Below, piece after piece: positions 30,076 through 40,241 of a stretch of DNA of 60,495 nt. The stretch is from Stentor coeruleus (lineage: Eukaryota; Ciliophora; Heterotrichea; Heterotrichida; Stentoridae): contig MPUH01000367.1 in the NCBI GenBank assembly GCA_001970955.1, forward strand, positions 1-60,495, read 5' to 3'. The notes below the pieces were generated by a model. The model saw only the letters and a program-made list of their open reading frames with translations, was not told the DNA's origin and did no database searches. The position numbers were made by a program, and so were the translations under genes. How positions within the stretch are numbered: the first letter of the stretch is position 1; each line of letters opens with the position of its first letter.

Positions 30076-32196
30076 ATGGAAAGTGAGCATTTAAAAGTTG
30101 CTATTAGAATAAGACCATTGTTAAATATCGATAATACAAGAGATATTGCAGTATATGTAAGTGAGGTGAGGGTTACATAGCAAAATGAAGTTAAAGTTTT
30201 GGATGGAGATCATTATTTGACTAGTAACTATGATATGGTTTTTCAACCAGAGTCTTCACAAGAGCAAGTTTTTACATTTATCGAGCCTGCTTTGATCAAA
30301 ACACTTAAAGGATTTAATTGCACAGTTTTTGCATATGGGCAAACTGGTTCAGGTAAAACCCATACTATGTTTGGAGGCAATTGGGAAGAAAACAACCCAG
30401 CTCCTCAAGTTTATTATAAAGATACTCAAGGTAAAAAGACTGAAATAAATATTCTCAAATCCTTACAAGGTCCTGGTATAATCCCAAATTCCATAACTAA
30501 ACTATTCGCAGATACTCAAACAAAACAGTTTACATTTTATTGTTCTTTTATCCAAATCTATAATGAACATCTTTATGATTTATTACATGATCCTAGACGA
30601 GATAAGTCTTTAAGAATAAGAGAAAATAAACTTTATGGGATTTTTGTTGAAGGACTAGCTGAATTTGTCACAGAAAGTGCTGAGGATTGTTTTTTATTAT
30701 TAGCTAAAGGGGATAAAAATAGAGCAGTAAGGCAAACTAGATTTAATCATCATAGTAGTAGGTCACATACAATATTTCAGATGCTTGTTGAGACGGATAA
30801 AGCTAATAGACGAGGGGTAATGAAAAAAGCTAAACTGAATTTCTGTGATTTAGCTGGGTCGGAAAAATATGATAAAGAGAACTCTATGGCTATGGAACAT
30901 GTAAAGGAACTTAAAGAAATAAACAAATCTTTGTCTGTACTAGGGAAAGTTATACATGCTTTAGGAAGTGGAAATAATTCACATATTCCATATAGAGATT
31001 CAAAGCTCACAAGGCTTCTACAAGATTCTTTAGGTGTAAATACAAGGACAATACTCATAGCTACGATATCCCCAGCAGCTGTTTATGCAGAAGAAACAAT
31101 AAGCACTTTAAAATTTGCAGACCGAGCCAAGCAAATCATGGTGAAAATTAAAAAAAATGAAGTTTCTGCAACTAATGACCAGTTAATAACCAAACTTCAA
31201 CGAGAAATCCAACATCTAAAAACTCTTCTTAATCTAAACCGTAAAGGAGGCCTTCAAGAACTTGAACAAAAAATCTGGGTACTCACAGAAGAGAATCAAA
31301 AACTCAAACATATGAAAGGGACATTTACAATACAAGAAGTAGAAAGGTTAAAAGAAGAAAACAAAAAACTTAGACTAGAACTTCAACAAGCTGGAATAAC
31401 TACAAATAATGAAGACCTTTTTATCCCACCTCGAGAAGAAATGACCCCAAAATCAACAAAAATCAATTCAGGGTCATTACCAGAATCACGTAATTACAGT
31501 AAAGGAAAACCTTTAGACGAAGATGGGAATACTCTAAAGCCGAATTCAGGATCAAACATATCTAAATCAGGCCCTTTTGTTTCAAGAATGTGCCCAAAAT
31601 GCAAAATTTATCCACCCTGTATCCATACTTCAGGGTATACCACAAATGATGTATCCAAATCTTTAAACTCAGCATATTCATCATTAAAAAATAATAAAAT
31701 CATATCAAGATCTATAGGATCAGCCATATATCAAACTGAACCTCATATATCAAAACTTGAAGAACCAATAAAAATGAATGTTAGATATAAGATGACTAAT
31801 TATGTATTAGAAAATGATTCAACATCCGCACAATTAAAAGAAGATGAAGCTAGAAAAAAAGAACTTCAAAATATAAGAGCTAGGTTAAATAAAATTACAG
31901 AATTAGAAAATTATAGAAAAGAACAGTTTCGTAAAGAAATAAGAGAATTAGAAGAAAATAAAAAAAAAGAAGATGAAGAGTCGAGAAGGAAAATTACTGA
32001 AGATGCTAAGAAGAAAAAAAAATTAGAAGAAAAAAAACGTCAAGTTGAAGAATTTAGGATTGCTAAGAAAATTAATGATGAGTTGGAACAGCTTAAAGCT
32101 GTAGAAGCAAAAAGAGAAGCGGATATTAAAAGGAAAAGAGATAATGAACAGAAAAAAATAAAACTTATTGAGTATTATAATAAAAAAAAAGAGTAG
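30076..32196 (+). CDS. N-terminal kinesin motor protein, two exons
   Basis: Exon 1 (30076-30165) encodes MESEHLKVAIRIRPLLNIDN, the first strand of the motor; a 15-nt intron follows and exon 2 continues to 32196, giving 701 residues. Motor motifs are FAYGQTGSGKTHTM (P-loop), NHHSSRSH (switch I), DLAGSEKY (switch II) and HIPYRDSKLTRLLQDSLG, ending near residue 370. Next is a coiled coil, a Ser/Pro-rich middle with a CPKCKIYPPC motif (~505), and a highly charged C-terminal coiled coil. A plus-end-directed ATP-driven microtubule motor is expected from the N-terminal motor. The subfamily is not assignable by eye. An annotation from the long frame alone (30199) would lose the start of the motor. 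Confidence 0.93.
30166..30180 (+). other. 15-nt intron
   Basis: GTGAGGGTTACATAG; removal joins YVSE to QNEVKVLDG, the expected kinesin strand. Only intron here with GTG instead of GTA. Confidence 0.95.
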
Positions 32197-32341
32197 GGTT
32201 TGATGAGGATTCAGAGTTATAAGTTATTTTAATTTAAAAAAGGTATTTAAAGAATATTAAACTAAGGTATGCTTAAGATTGCATTGAAGAAAAAAAGATG
32301 TTTTGGTTTATGAATTGAGTTTAAAAGCATTAAAATATAGA

Positions 32342-33028
32342 CTAGAATATTAATTCATCAGAATCATCATAAACGATATCATGATAGTCCTGTTCCATGT
32401 CAATTAGAGATGGAGAGTAATTACTATTTTCAATAGGCTCCAAATCAGAATACTCAAGTGTAGATAATGAAAAATTGTCCCAAAAAATTTCTTTATTTTT
32501 CTCGTTTTCTATATCTTTTTCCTTAGCTTTTTCTACTTTTGACTTGTTTTTTTTATTAAGCGCTGCTAGTATTTGTGTAGATAGCAATAAATCACAATCT
32601 TTCAGCTGTTCTCTTAAAGCATCAAACCCATAAAGTTTACGATACTGTCTTTTTAACGTAGAATAGAAGTGATTTTTTATTGAATTATCAGTCCTACCAG
32701 GCATAAGCTTAGCTATTTCAGCCCACTTATTGCCAAGGTCAAGGTGTCCTTGAAATAAAGTTAATTCTTCATGTAATTCCCAACTGTTTTTTTTGACAGT
32801 TGGATTTAAATGATTATGCCATCTTTCTCGGCATTGCTTACCACTTCTTCCTTTTATATTATACTCAGTTTCCAAACGTTTAGCTATTATAGCCCACTGC
32901 TGAGTTCCATTGATAACAACAAGCGCACGGATTGCTTCGTCTTCTGATGAGCACCAGGGTTTGCGCTTTTGTTGGGATTTTGAAATTTTTAGCTGCTGTT
33001 TACGGTTAGGAAGGCTTGCTTTTACCAT
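32342..33028 (-). CDS. R2R3-type MYB DNA-binding protein
   Basis: A 228-residue protein with two MYB repeats at residues ~22-125. Repeat 2: [20 protein letters not shown]...WAIIAKRL...[17 protein letters not shown]. Repeat 3: [20 protein letters not shown]...[26 protein letters not shown]. Tryptophan spacing and the recognition helices ([22 protein letters not shown]) match c-Myb/plant R2R3 factors. The C-terminal 90 residues are acidic ([20 protein letters not shown]), possibly an activation region. A nuclear transcription factor; target genes unknown. The start is the first in-frame ATG. Confidence 0.95.
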   Translation of the reverse strand: MVKASLPNRKQQLKISKSQQKRKPWCSSEDEAIRALVVINGTQQWAIIAKRLETEYNIKGRSGKQCRERWHNHLNPTVKKNSWELHEELTLFQGHLDLGNKWAEIAKLMPGRTDNSIKNHFYSTLKRQYRKLYGFDALREQLKDCDLLLSTQILAALNKKNKSKVEKAKEKDIENEKNKEIFWDNFSLSTLEYSDLEPIENSNYSPSLIDMEQDYHDIVYDDSDELIF

Positions 33029-33884
33029 ATCGTTAATTTTTAATTTATTGGCAGTTATTGTATTTTTCGCAGATTATTTTTGGGAAAAATAAAGGTATGA
33101 AATAAATGTTAAGATAGGAAAAATCTATGAAAATCATAATTGGCCTTTGTAGATAAGAGGATTTTATTGAATATCATAAAATATTTGGGTTTTTTGTTGG
33201 AAAAGTTTGAAGGTGAATATTTTTTTTTATGATAAAATCAGTCAAGTGAAAGTTTTGATGGGTTTTGAGGTGGAAAAGTTTGAAGGTGAATATTTTTTTT
33301 TATGATAAAATCAGTCAAGTGAAAGTTTTGATGGGCTTTGAGGATTGTGAGTTTGGGATATCAGGAATAAGGTTTAGATCAGGGTATTTAGAGGTTAACT
33401 TGGGTTGTTTTTGTTGTGAGGGAGCTTTTGAAAATGAATGTATTTGAAATATTTAATTTATGAAAAAGAAAATTATGTGGATTTTAGGTTTTATGAAGAA
33501 TGGGTGAAGTGATAGGATGAGGTTTATTAGGAGTTTTTTGTTGTATTGAGTAGATATGGAGAGTTTATTTATGTGATAGACTTATTGAATTTATTTTGTA
33601 GGTTTGATATAGGATATTGCAATTTTCCTGTTATGGCATAATTTTGTTATAAGAAGTTCATTGTATTCATGTTAAAGAAATTAAATGATAATATTTTTAT
33701 AGCAAATATAGTTTTATGTTTTAATTATCCAGATTAAAATATAAATAACATCATATTATTTCTAAACAATATCTTAATTCATTATAACCTTATAATTTCA
33801 TTTAAATGAATTACAACTTCTTTATATAAACCTCTTAAAAAAAAAAACTTATATTAAATCAAATTATTATTCCTAATCTAAAAA
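33029..33884. other. Intergenic between divergent genes; skew switch
   Basis: G/T-rich from 33050 to about 33640, A/C-rich from about 33720. Contains the 73-bp tandem duplication. The short + frame at 33265 arises from the G-rich flank and is not supported as a gene. Confidence 0.55.
33198..33343. repeat. 73-bp tandem duplication
   Basis: Two adjacent 73-bp copies beginning TGGAAAAGTTTGAAGGTG, nearly identical (one T/C difference noted), with no N between. Either a recent tandem duplication or an unmarked overlap join. Confidence 0.9.
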
Positions 33885-35315
33885 ATGGATATCGCTGAGT
33901 CAATAGGTTTTGTCCAATTTTGGGGCTTCACTCCATCCGCTAATCTTCTTGAAACTAGTTCAAACTCAGAAAAAAAGATCTTCCTAAGTGGTCTAAGCGA
34001 TATACGACACATACTACGAACATTATCAGAAAATTCCTTATCTTCTGGATTCCCTCTAACATTTTATCTTCACGAAAACACAAAAGAAGTTTTAGCCCGT
34101 CATATGCTTTTTATATATCTAATCAATGATATGACTTTACCAATCCGTGAAAGAGTAGAACTTTTCTTAGAAGTCTATGGAAACTGTTTAATCAGAGAAA
34201 GGGCGGCAGAATACATCTCACAAGCATCACAAAATCTTATAAAAATCGTCACACAGCATAAAAACGCCCCTAGCCTTAAGAGCATTTTCGACTTATCAGC
34301 ATTAAAATTTAAAGAAAGAGACGATCTTGAAGAGATTTTTCGTAGTTGGATTCTAGGAGTAGATTTTGATATGGTTGGGTTAAGAGACCAACGTTTAAGA
34401 TATCATTACAAAGAACGATACGATCATCGTGAAAACCTTGTTGACTGGGATTATCACTGGGGTTATAAAGATATTGCACCTCAAGTAAATTATAGACACT
34501 ACCGTGAATGGAGACGTAGTGGTATAGCTTATGAATATCGTTTCGCAACTTATACTGCTCCAAATCGTACACTTTCTGCTTATATTCCAGGGAAAAAAGT
34601 ATTTTTTATATAGAAACTAACAAAAGATAGTGTTTTAGTTCGAGGTTTTTGGGGTGATATTGTAAATACCCCATATTGGGCTTTTGGTTTAGAAGTCAAT
34701 TGTTGTGAAACTTGTACTGAAATCCTTAATAAAGTTGCTAATATAGAAAGGGTTCATCATGAAGGGGATATTAGCGATTTTAATCTAACTAAAATGCTTC
34801 ATCAAATGGAAACATATGAAGAATATCATTTCCCTCCTGAAAAAGATAGGATGAGAGCTTATAAGAAAATGTGGTCAAATGAAGAGCCTAAATGCGAAGA
34901 AATCAAAGAAGTCGAAGAGACTAAAGAAGAAGATCAAGTTGAAACAGGAAATACTGAAAATAAAGATAGACTTGGAGCTTTTGAAAGGTTTTCAGTTAGA
35001 ATTGTCCCGATTTTAGAACAGATTAGCGCTTTGGGGATGAAAAGTAAATACAAAGGGTTTTTTGATAGAGTTGTTATTGGAGGAGCATCTTCTATTGATA
35101 ATATTCAAGCTATTAGTGCACTTGGATGTGAAGAATGTTTATTTTCAATTGAAGGGGTTAAGTAAGGGATATTTAGTTTTGTTAGTATTTTGAAGAAGGA
35201 ACAGAAAGAAGAAGCTATGATGGGTATTAAAAAAGTCACTGAAGGAGCTGGATGGGTTGAAGTTGCCAGGAACCAAACTTGGACTTCTTATAGAAAACAA
35301 GGATTTAGTAGTTAA
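33885..35315 (+). CDS. DNAAF3: DNAAF3 (PF22) homologue, axonemal dynein assembly factor, three exons
   Basis: Exons 33885-34598, 34614-35161 and 35177-35315, joined by two 15-nt introns, give 466 residues. Matches to DNAAF3 include FWGFTPSANL near the start, DIRHILRTLSEN, LARHMLFIYL, FLEVYGNCLIRERAAEYI, LRDQRLRYHYKERYD, DWDYHWGY, YREWRRSGIAYEYR and APNRTLSAYIPG; across intron 1 comes LVRGFWGDIVNTPYWAFGLE. An acidic insert (~340-370) precedes the C-terminal methyltransferase-like portion. DNAAF3 acts in the cytoplasm to preassemble outer and inner arm dyneins with chaperones. Length is slightly below the human protein. Ends TAA. Confidence 0.95.
34599..34613 (+). other. 15-nt intron (DNAAF3 intron 1)
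   Basis: GTATTTTTTATATAG; removal joins SAYIPGKK to KLTKDSVLVRGFWGD. Confidence 0.95.
35162..35176 (+). other. 15-nt intron (DNAAF3 intron 2)
   Basis: GTAAGGGATATTTAG; interrupts a codon (AA|T) and restores FVSILKKEQKEEAMMGIKK downstream. Confidence 0.93.
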
Positions 35316-35562
35316 TGATTATTCTTTACATATATTTAGATAGCTTTTTATAATTATTCTTAATATTTTGTAGTATTTTTATAGGAAAAAGTGGATTCTA
35401 AAAGTTTTCATGTAAAATTTCTAACTGCAAAGATGCTGGATAGTTTATTATATGGAAATTTGGTTTTACTATATAAAATGTGTTGAAAAAGTAAAATTTA
35501 TACATAAAATGCTTTAAAAATTACGGATTTTCATATGTTAGTATAATAATTAAACTAAGTTG

Positions 35563-37470
35563 TTAATCCATATCTCGAATCTCATCTAATATTATTGCTG
35601 CTTTACGAAGACTTGTAACCAGCTCAGCCAGTGCTTGTCTTTTCTGTGGTATCTCAGGCGATTCATATAAAATTTCATCAAAGTTGTCTTTAAGATACAA
35701 ATGCGTCAAAAGCTCATTTTGAAGTTTTTCTATAGATTTCTTCACAAACAATGTCATAATAGCTTTAATAACATAGTCTCCAACATTTTTTCTGATAATA
35801 TTAAAATAAGATATCACAATATTTCTTGTGAAAAACATATCTTTAGTCTCTCTTTCTGAAGCAATTTCCGGAGCTTTGTTCACAGGATTTGACCTTGAAA
35901 ACCACCCAGCTTTGACATTAGAAGCATTTTCAAGTCTAACTCTTAGAAGATCTTTATATTCAATCTCTGCTCTTTTATATGCTTCTTCAACACTTAAGAG
36001 TTTAGGATGATCTAGGTTTATAAAAGCAAGTTCATTTTCAATGATTTCATTAATAAACTCATTAGTTGGTTTATTACAGCTCTCCAAAACTCCTTGGGCA
36101 ATATGCAATATTGAATTTTGAAGGTTAGGATAAACCTGATATTCTGGCAAAGTAACATCTTTTATAAAGCTTTTCATATAATCCGCAATAGTTTCTAAAG
36201 CTTTTAATGACGGTTGTAAGAGTTTATTTATTTGAATTTTAATCAATATTTCAAGAGCATCTTGTGGTATTAAATAATTAGACCTAATGCCTTGTGAATT
36301 CAATATTGCTGTACGTATATCTTGATCAGAAACAGCATTAAAAGGATCAATATTCATTAATTCTTTAGCATAAATAGAAAAAAGCATATGTCTTATCTGT
36401 GCTCCACCATTAAGTTCACATTGTTGCTCAGATGCAAGTCTTCCTTCCATAGTTTTTGATACCGCTCCACTAAAAGCTGTAATAATATTAAGTACAACCA
36501 CTCCTTGAAAATCCCTATTTCCTTGTATCGGAATACCATAATTTTTTAATTCATTATCAGCATTTCTAAGCCTTTCATTGATTTTTTTCTTGAATACAGG
36601 TAAACTTTTTATTATATGTTTTTTAAGTAAATTGTTTAAAGTGATAGAAAGATATTTTGTTCCCATTTTATTTGCAATGTGTTTATATTTTTCATGAGTG
36701 ATAAAGAAATTCATTTCATCTTCAAGATGTTGGTGCATTAGTTTTTGACGATTTATATCTTCTTGGCTTCTACAGATTATTCCTATATATCCTAGGGCTA
36801 AAGGGTATAGTTTACCTGTTAACATGCTTAGGGCATCAGTTCCTCTGTCCATTATATCAATTTTTGTTATTACCCCAATAGTCCTTTCACCTTGTGGGTC
36901 AACTTCATGGGCTATTCGTAAAGAGTCTGAATTTGCTAAATCTTGATTTGCAGCGGATATCGCTAGAATTATAGAGTTTTTGTCTTTTATGTAATCAATG
37001 ATCATTTTACGAATCTGTTCTGATATATCGTGTGGCTGGTCTCCTACTGGCACTTTAGTCATCCCTGGTAAGTCAATAAGCGTTATATCAACAACATTAG
37101 GGGATGTAATTTTCAATCTGATTGGCTCTGGAGAAATCCCACACCTCCTTCCAACCAATCTTTCAGTCTCAGCTTCAATTTCTCGACGTATCTCAGAAAA
37201 ATCTCTTATCTGAGTATTGGGTTTATGACTGAATACACCAATTTCACTACCTCTTGGTGAGTATTCTAATTGTAGAATAAGTGGCCTTCTTGTGACAATA
37301 CCAGAACCCCTAGGCAAAAAGTCTTTTCCCACTAAGCTTTCGAGAACACTAGACTTGCCTGATGATTGTGAACCTACAACAACAAGTCTTGGAAATGATA
37401 TGCCTTCTTCCCTTTCAAATCTTCCTAATGCGTCTTGGACTCGATTTACTAATGGGATGAGCTTTTCCAT
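35563..37470 (-). CDS. Dynamin-related GTPase (DRP1 type)
   Basis: A 635-residue dynamin-family protein. GTPase domain: P-loop GSQSSGKSSVLESL (~32-45), switch I Thr in GIVTRRPL, G3 DLPGMTKVPVGDQP (~133-146), G4 TKID (~204-207). The middle/stalk region runs ~300-500, and the GTPase effector domain is at the C-terminus (RQALAELVTSLRKAAIILDE). There is no PH domain or Pro-rich tail, so it is of the Drp1/Vps1 type rather than classical dynamin. Such proteins assemble into helices that sever mitochondria, peroxisomes or endocytic vesicles; the specific membrane here is unknown. Frame is intact without introns. Confidence 0.95.
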   Translation of the reverse strand: MEKLIPLVNRVQDALGRFEREEGISFPRLVVVGSQSSGKSSVLESLVGKDFLPRGSGIVTRRPLILQLEYSPRGSEIGVFSHKPNTQIRDFSEIRREIEAETERLVGRRCGISPEPIRLKITSPNVVDITLIDLPGMTKVPVGDQPHDISEQIRKMIIDYIKDKNSIILAISAANQDLANSDSLRIAHEVDPQGERTIGVITKIDIMDRGTDALSMLTGKLYPLALGYIGIICRSQEDINRQKLMHQHLEDEMNFFITHEKYKHIANKMGTKYLSITLNNLLKKHIIKSLPVFKKKINERLRNADNELKNYGIPIQGNRDFQGVVVLNIITAFSGAVSKTMEGRLASEQQCELNGGAQIRHMLFSIYAKELMNIDPFNAVSDQDIRTAILNSQGIRSNYLIPQDALEILIKIQINKLLQPSLKALETIADYMKSFIKDVTLPEYQVYPNLQNSILHIAQGVLESCNKPTNEFINEIIENELAFINLDHPKLLSVEEAYKRAEIEYKDLLRVRLENASNVKAGWFSRSNPVNKAPEIASERETKDMFFTRNIVISYFNIIRKNVGDYVIKAIMTLFVKKSIEKLQNELLTHLYLKDNFDEILYESPEIPQKRQALAELVTSLRKAAIILDEIRDMD

Positions 37471-38255
37471 ATATATATAGGAAAATATGCATATATCAAA
37501 TAAGAATAATTTTTAATGTGGGTTTTGTTTGTATGTGTTGTAATTGTTAGAGATTGCGAGTGTAGGGATGATTAAGATAGTAAATTGCTATGATTTTGTA
37601 GTTTTTTTTTTGTATGAAAAAGTTTGGATTTATAAGATTTGAATATATGTGCATTATAACTTAGGGTAAAAAACCGTATATTTATTGGGGTTTATGATGT
37701 GGAAAAGGATTTTTGAAAGTTGGATTTAAAGTTATGAGAAAAAGAGTTTTTTATGTAGATTATTAACATTAACAGAAATTTAGTTTTGAATACTTTACCT
37801 AGAAATTTTCATCATGATACATTTTCCTATAAAAGTAAACTTCAAAGTAAAATTGCTTTCATTATCAACTCCATCATTATTATAAAAATCTTTAATTAAC
37901 AACCAAGCCAAAATTAATAAAAAATTAGCAACAAACTACAAAGCCATAAAATTCCACACTCAAATCTTTACTTCAAAAAATCCAATAAAAATACCTCAAA
38001 ACTTAAAAAATATCATTTCCATATAAAATCCTACAACATATCCTTTTTAATCAATAAAATCCACATATTCCATATAAAAAAATTATATCATCTCACATAT
38101 CCTAAAAAACTCCCTGACAACCAAATCCACACAATCTCTCATTAAAACAAACGACACCATATATTTCCAAATATAAATCCAAATATTCATCAATTTTCAA
38201 GGTAAATCTTAAGACATTTTCTTACAAAAAATTTCAGATTTAAATTTTTATAAAT
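37471..38255. other. Intergenic between divergent genes; clearest skew switch
   Basis: 37490-37770 is G/T-rich, 37850-38240 strongly A/C-rich on the + strand. No gene recognised; promoters of both neighbours must lie here. Confidence 0.65.
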
Positions 38256-40226
38256 ATGCTTACCCAAATCGATATTCTCTTATTCTTAGACTGCTTTCGT
38301 AATATAGATGTATTCTTACAAGGCCTTTACTATCTACAAGTAAAAATATCAGAAAATGCAGTCCCATACTTTTTTGATAGCATTCTTGGGTCTAAAAAAT
38401 TCCACAATCTTTATCCTCCTCAGATACTTGATGATGCTTATGCTACTAAGATTTTTCTATTGAAATATGCTGAAGAAGTTGTAAAGATAATGGAAACTGT
38501 TGTTTTTCGCGTTGAAATCGACCCTAATGCTTATGAGTTCAACCCGATTAGTATACAATTTGAACTTATGTTTACAGATCTTAAAGGCGATCTTTCACCT
38601 AATTCTGTGCAAAATTACCTAACTGCCCCACCAGCTGAGTCACTTTTTACTAAAGTTGGAGAAGCGAGTTTTACTATAACTTCAGTATTTACTGGGGTTA
38701 ACCAAATGATTTATGCCACTTATTTAGATACTTTTAGTTCATCTCTTGATGTCTCAGTTCATATTTTCCCAACCAACTATAAATTTACACAAGACTACAT
38801 TGAAGAGTTATTCCCAGACTCCGCTGACTCTATATATGAAGATAAAATCAATACAGTCTTCGATCGCATAGTCCTTCCCCTTGGCCTTTGCTACAACAAA
38901 CTCGCCAAACTTTTATACCCAAATGATGAATCAGCTCTAATAAGCTTACCAATGCTCCACCATTCAGACATCGAGCCTGATTTCATACACAAAATAATAA
39001 ACCGAAGCCTTTTCAGTAGATCCATCGGAACTAAAGTTAAAACTGAAGTTGCCTTAGCCTTATTCCAAGAAATCCAAGAACTTGCCGCTATGATCTTAAG
39101 CTTAAAACATGATTTTATAGAATATCTTAAAACAAATCCAGGTAAAATTGTCCATAAACTTATGAAAGAATATGTTACTTTAATGGATGATCGATGGGGT
39201 GAGAATATTATAAGAGAAACTTTTAATGAAAAAATCCCAATATATTCAGGGAATAAAGATTATCTTATAGATATTGAAACTGCAAAAAAACTTAGAACCG
39301 GGGCTAATTTCGAAATACTAGACTACTTTCATGTAGTTGATAACAAGCTTTTTAAAGGTGCGGATGAAAACACGATATTATTCGAAACAATTTTCTCTAA
39401 GGAAAAAGTTAATAACCCTAGTATAAGCACGGTATCAAATACATCTTTAAGCAAGTCTAGACATTTAATTGTATTAGTTCATGGGTATTTAGGTTCGTAT
39501 ATTGATGTTAAAATGCTTCAAGATACTATTTCTAATGTTTATCCAAAAGGGATTTTTCTGTTATCTAGGGCTAATGAAGGGTCAACGAATGGGAGTATTA
39601 ATGATATGGGTGTTAGGCTTGCTCAGGAAATCCAAGAGTTTCTTAAAGTGAACTCATCGATTCATATTGAAAAAATAAGTTTTATTGGTCATTCACTTGG
39701 TGGGTTAATTATAAGAGCGGCTTTACCTCATTTGGCTGCTATTAAAGATAAATGCTATAGTTATATTTCCCTTGCTTGTCCACATCTTGGATGTCTTAAT
39801 AACGAATCAATACTTGTTGATGCTGGGATGTGGATTTTGTGTAAAATCAAACAGAGTTTATTACTTAATCAACTTGTGCTTAGTGATGCGGAAGACCAAA
39901 GACATTCGATTATCTATAATTTGTCTAAAGAACCAGGATTAGGGTGGTTTAAAAAAGTGTACTTTTTTTGCAGTAGCCAAGATTCGTATGTACCATATCA
40001 TTCAGCTAGAGCCGAAGTAGGCTCAAGTATTATTGAAGGAAATACTATAGAATATGAAATGGCCAGTAGTATTCTTAGTCAAATCACTGGGTCATTCCAT
40101 CGAGTAAATACAATTTTTGCAGTCCCTAGCCTTGAAGTTAGTAGTTTAATCGGACGTAGCGCTCATGTGAAATTCCTCGATGACCTCCAATTCTTAAACA
40201 TACTAGTTTTCAAATACATCCTATAA
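38256..40226 (+). CDS. FAM135-family protein with DUF676 serine-esterase domain
   Basis: A 656-residue protein. The N-terminal region (FLQGLYYLQVKISENAVPYF and on to ~200) matches the DUF3657 part of FAM135. Residues ~405-600 form an alpha/beta hydrolase: HLIVLVHGYLGSYIDVKML, nucleophile elbow FIGHSLGGLIIRAAL, acid region FFCSSQDSYVPYHSARAE, and a likely catalytic His in GSFHRVN. The C-terminus IGRSAHVKFLDD matches the natural end of FAM135A/B. Predicted to be a lipase or esterase; the substrate is not known for the family. The stop lies only 15 bp before the next ATG, unusually tight. Confidence 0.92.
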   Translation: MLTQIDILLFLDCFRNIDVFLQGLYYLQVKISENAVPYFFDSILGSKKFHNLYPPQILDDAYATKIFLLKYAEEVVKIMETVVFRVEIDPNAYEFNPISIQFELMFTDLKGDLSPNSVQNYLTAPPAESLFTKVGEASFTITSVFTGVNQMIYATYLDTFSSSLDVSVHIFPTNYKFTQDYIEELFPDSADSIYEDKINTVFDRIVLPLGLCYNKLAKLLYPNDESALISLPMLHHSDIEPDFIHKIINRSLFSRSIGTKVKTEVALALFQEIQELAAMILSLKHDFIEYLKTNPGKIVHKLMKEYVTLMDDRWGENIIRETFNEKIPIYSGNKDYLIDIETAKKLRTGANFEILDYFHVVDNKLFKGADENTILFETIFSKEKVNNPSISTVSNTSLSKSRHLIVLVHGYLGSYIDVKMLQDTISNVYPKGIFLLSRANEGSTNGSINDMGVRLAQEIQEFLKVNSSIHIEKISFIGHSLGGLIIRAALPHLAAIKDKCYSYISLACPHLGCLNNESILVDAGMWILCKIKQSLLLNQLVLSDAEDQRHSIIYNLSKEPGLGWFKKVYFFCSSQDSYVPYHSARAEVGSSIIEGNTIEYEMASSILSQITGSFHRVNTIFAVPSLEVSSLIGRSAHVKFLDDLQFLNILVFKYIL

Positions 40227-40241
40227 TTCGATTAAAATATA

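Noticed and set aside
32180..32210. A further 15-nt intron at the kinesin stop (GTAGGGTTTGATGAG)
   Set aside because: Position 10 is G instead of the invariant A, and splicing adds only a few residues; the TAG is taken as the true stop.
33265..33447. 60-codon + frame
   Set aside because: Starts inside the 73-bp duplication in a G-rich flank; no homologue.
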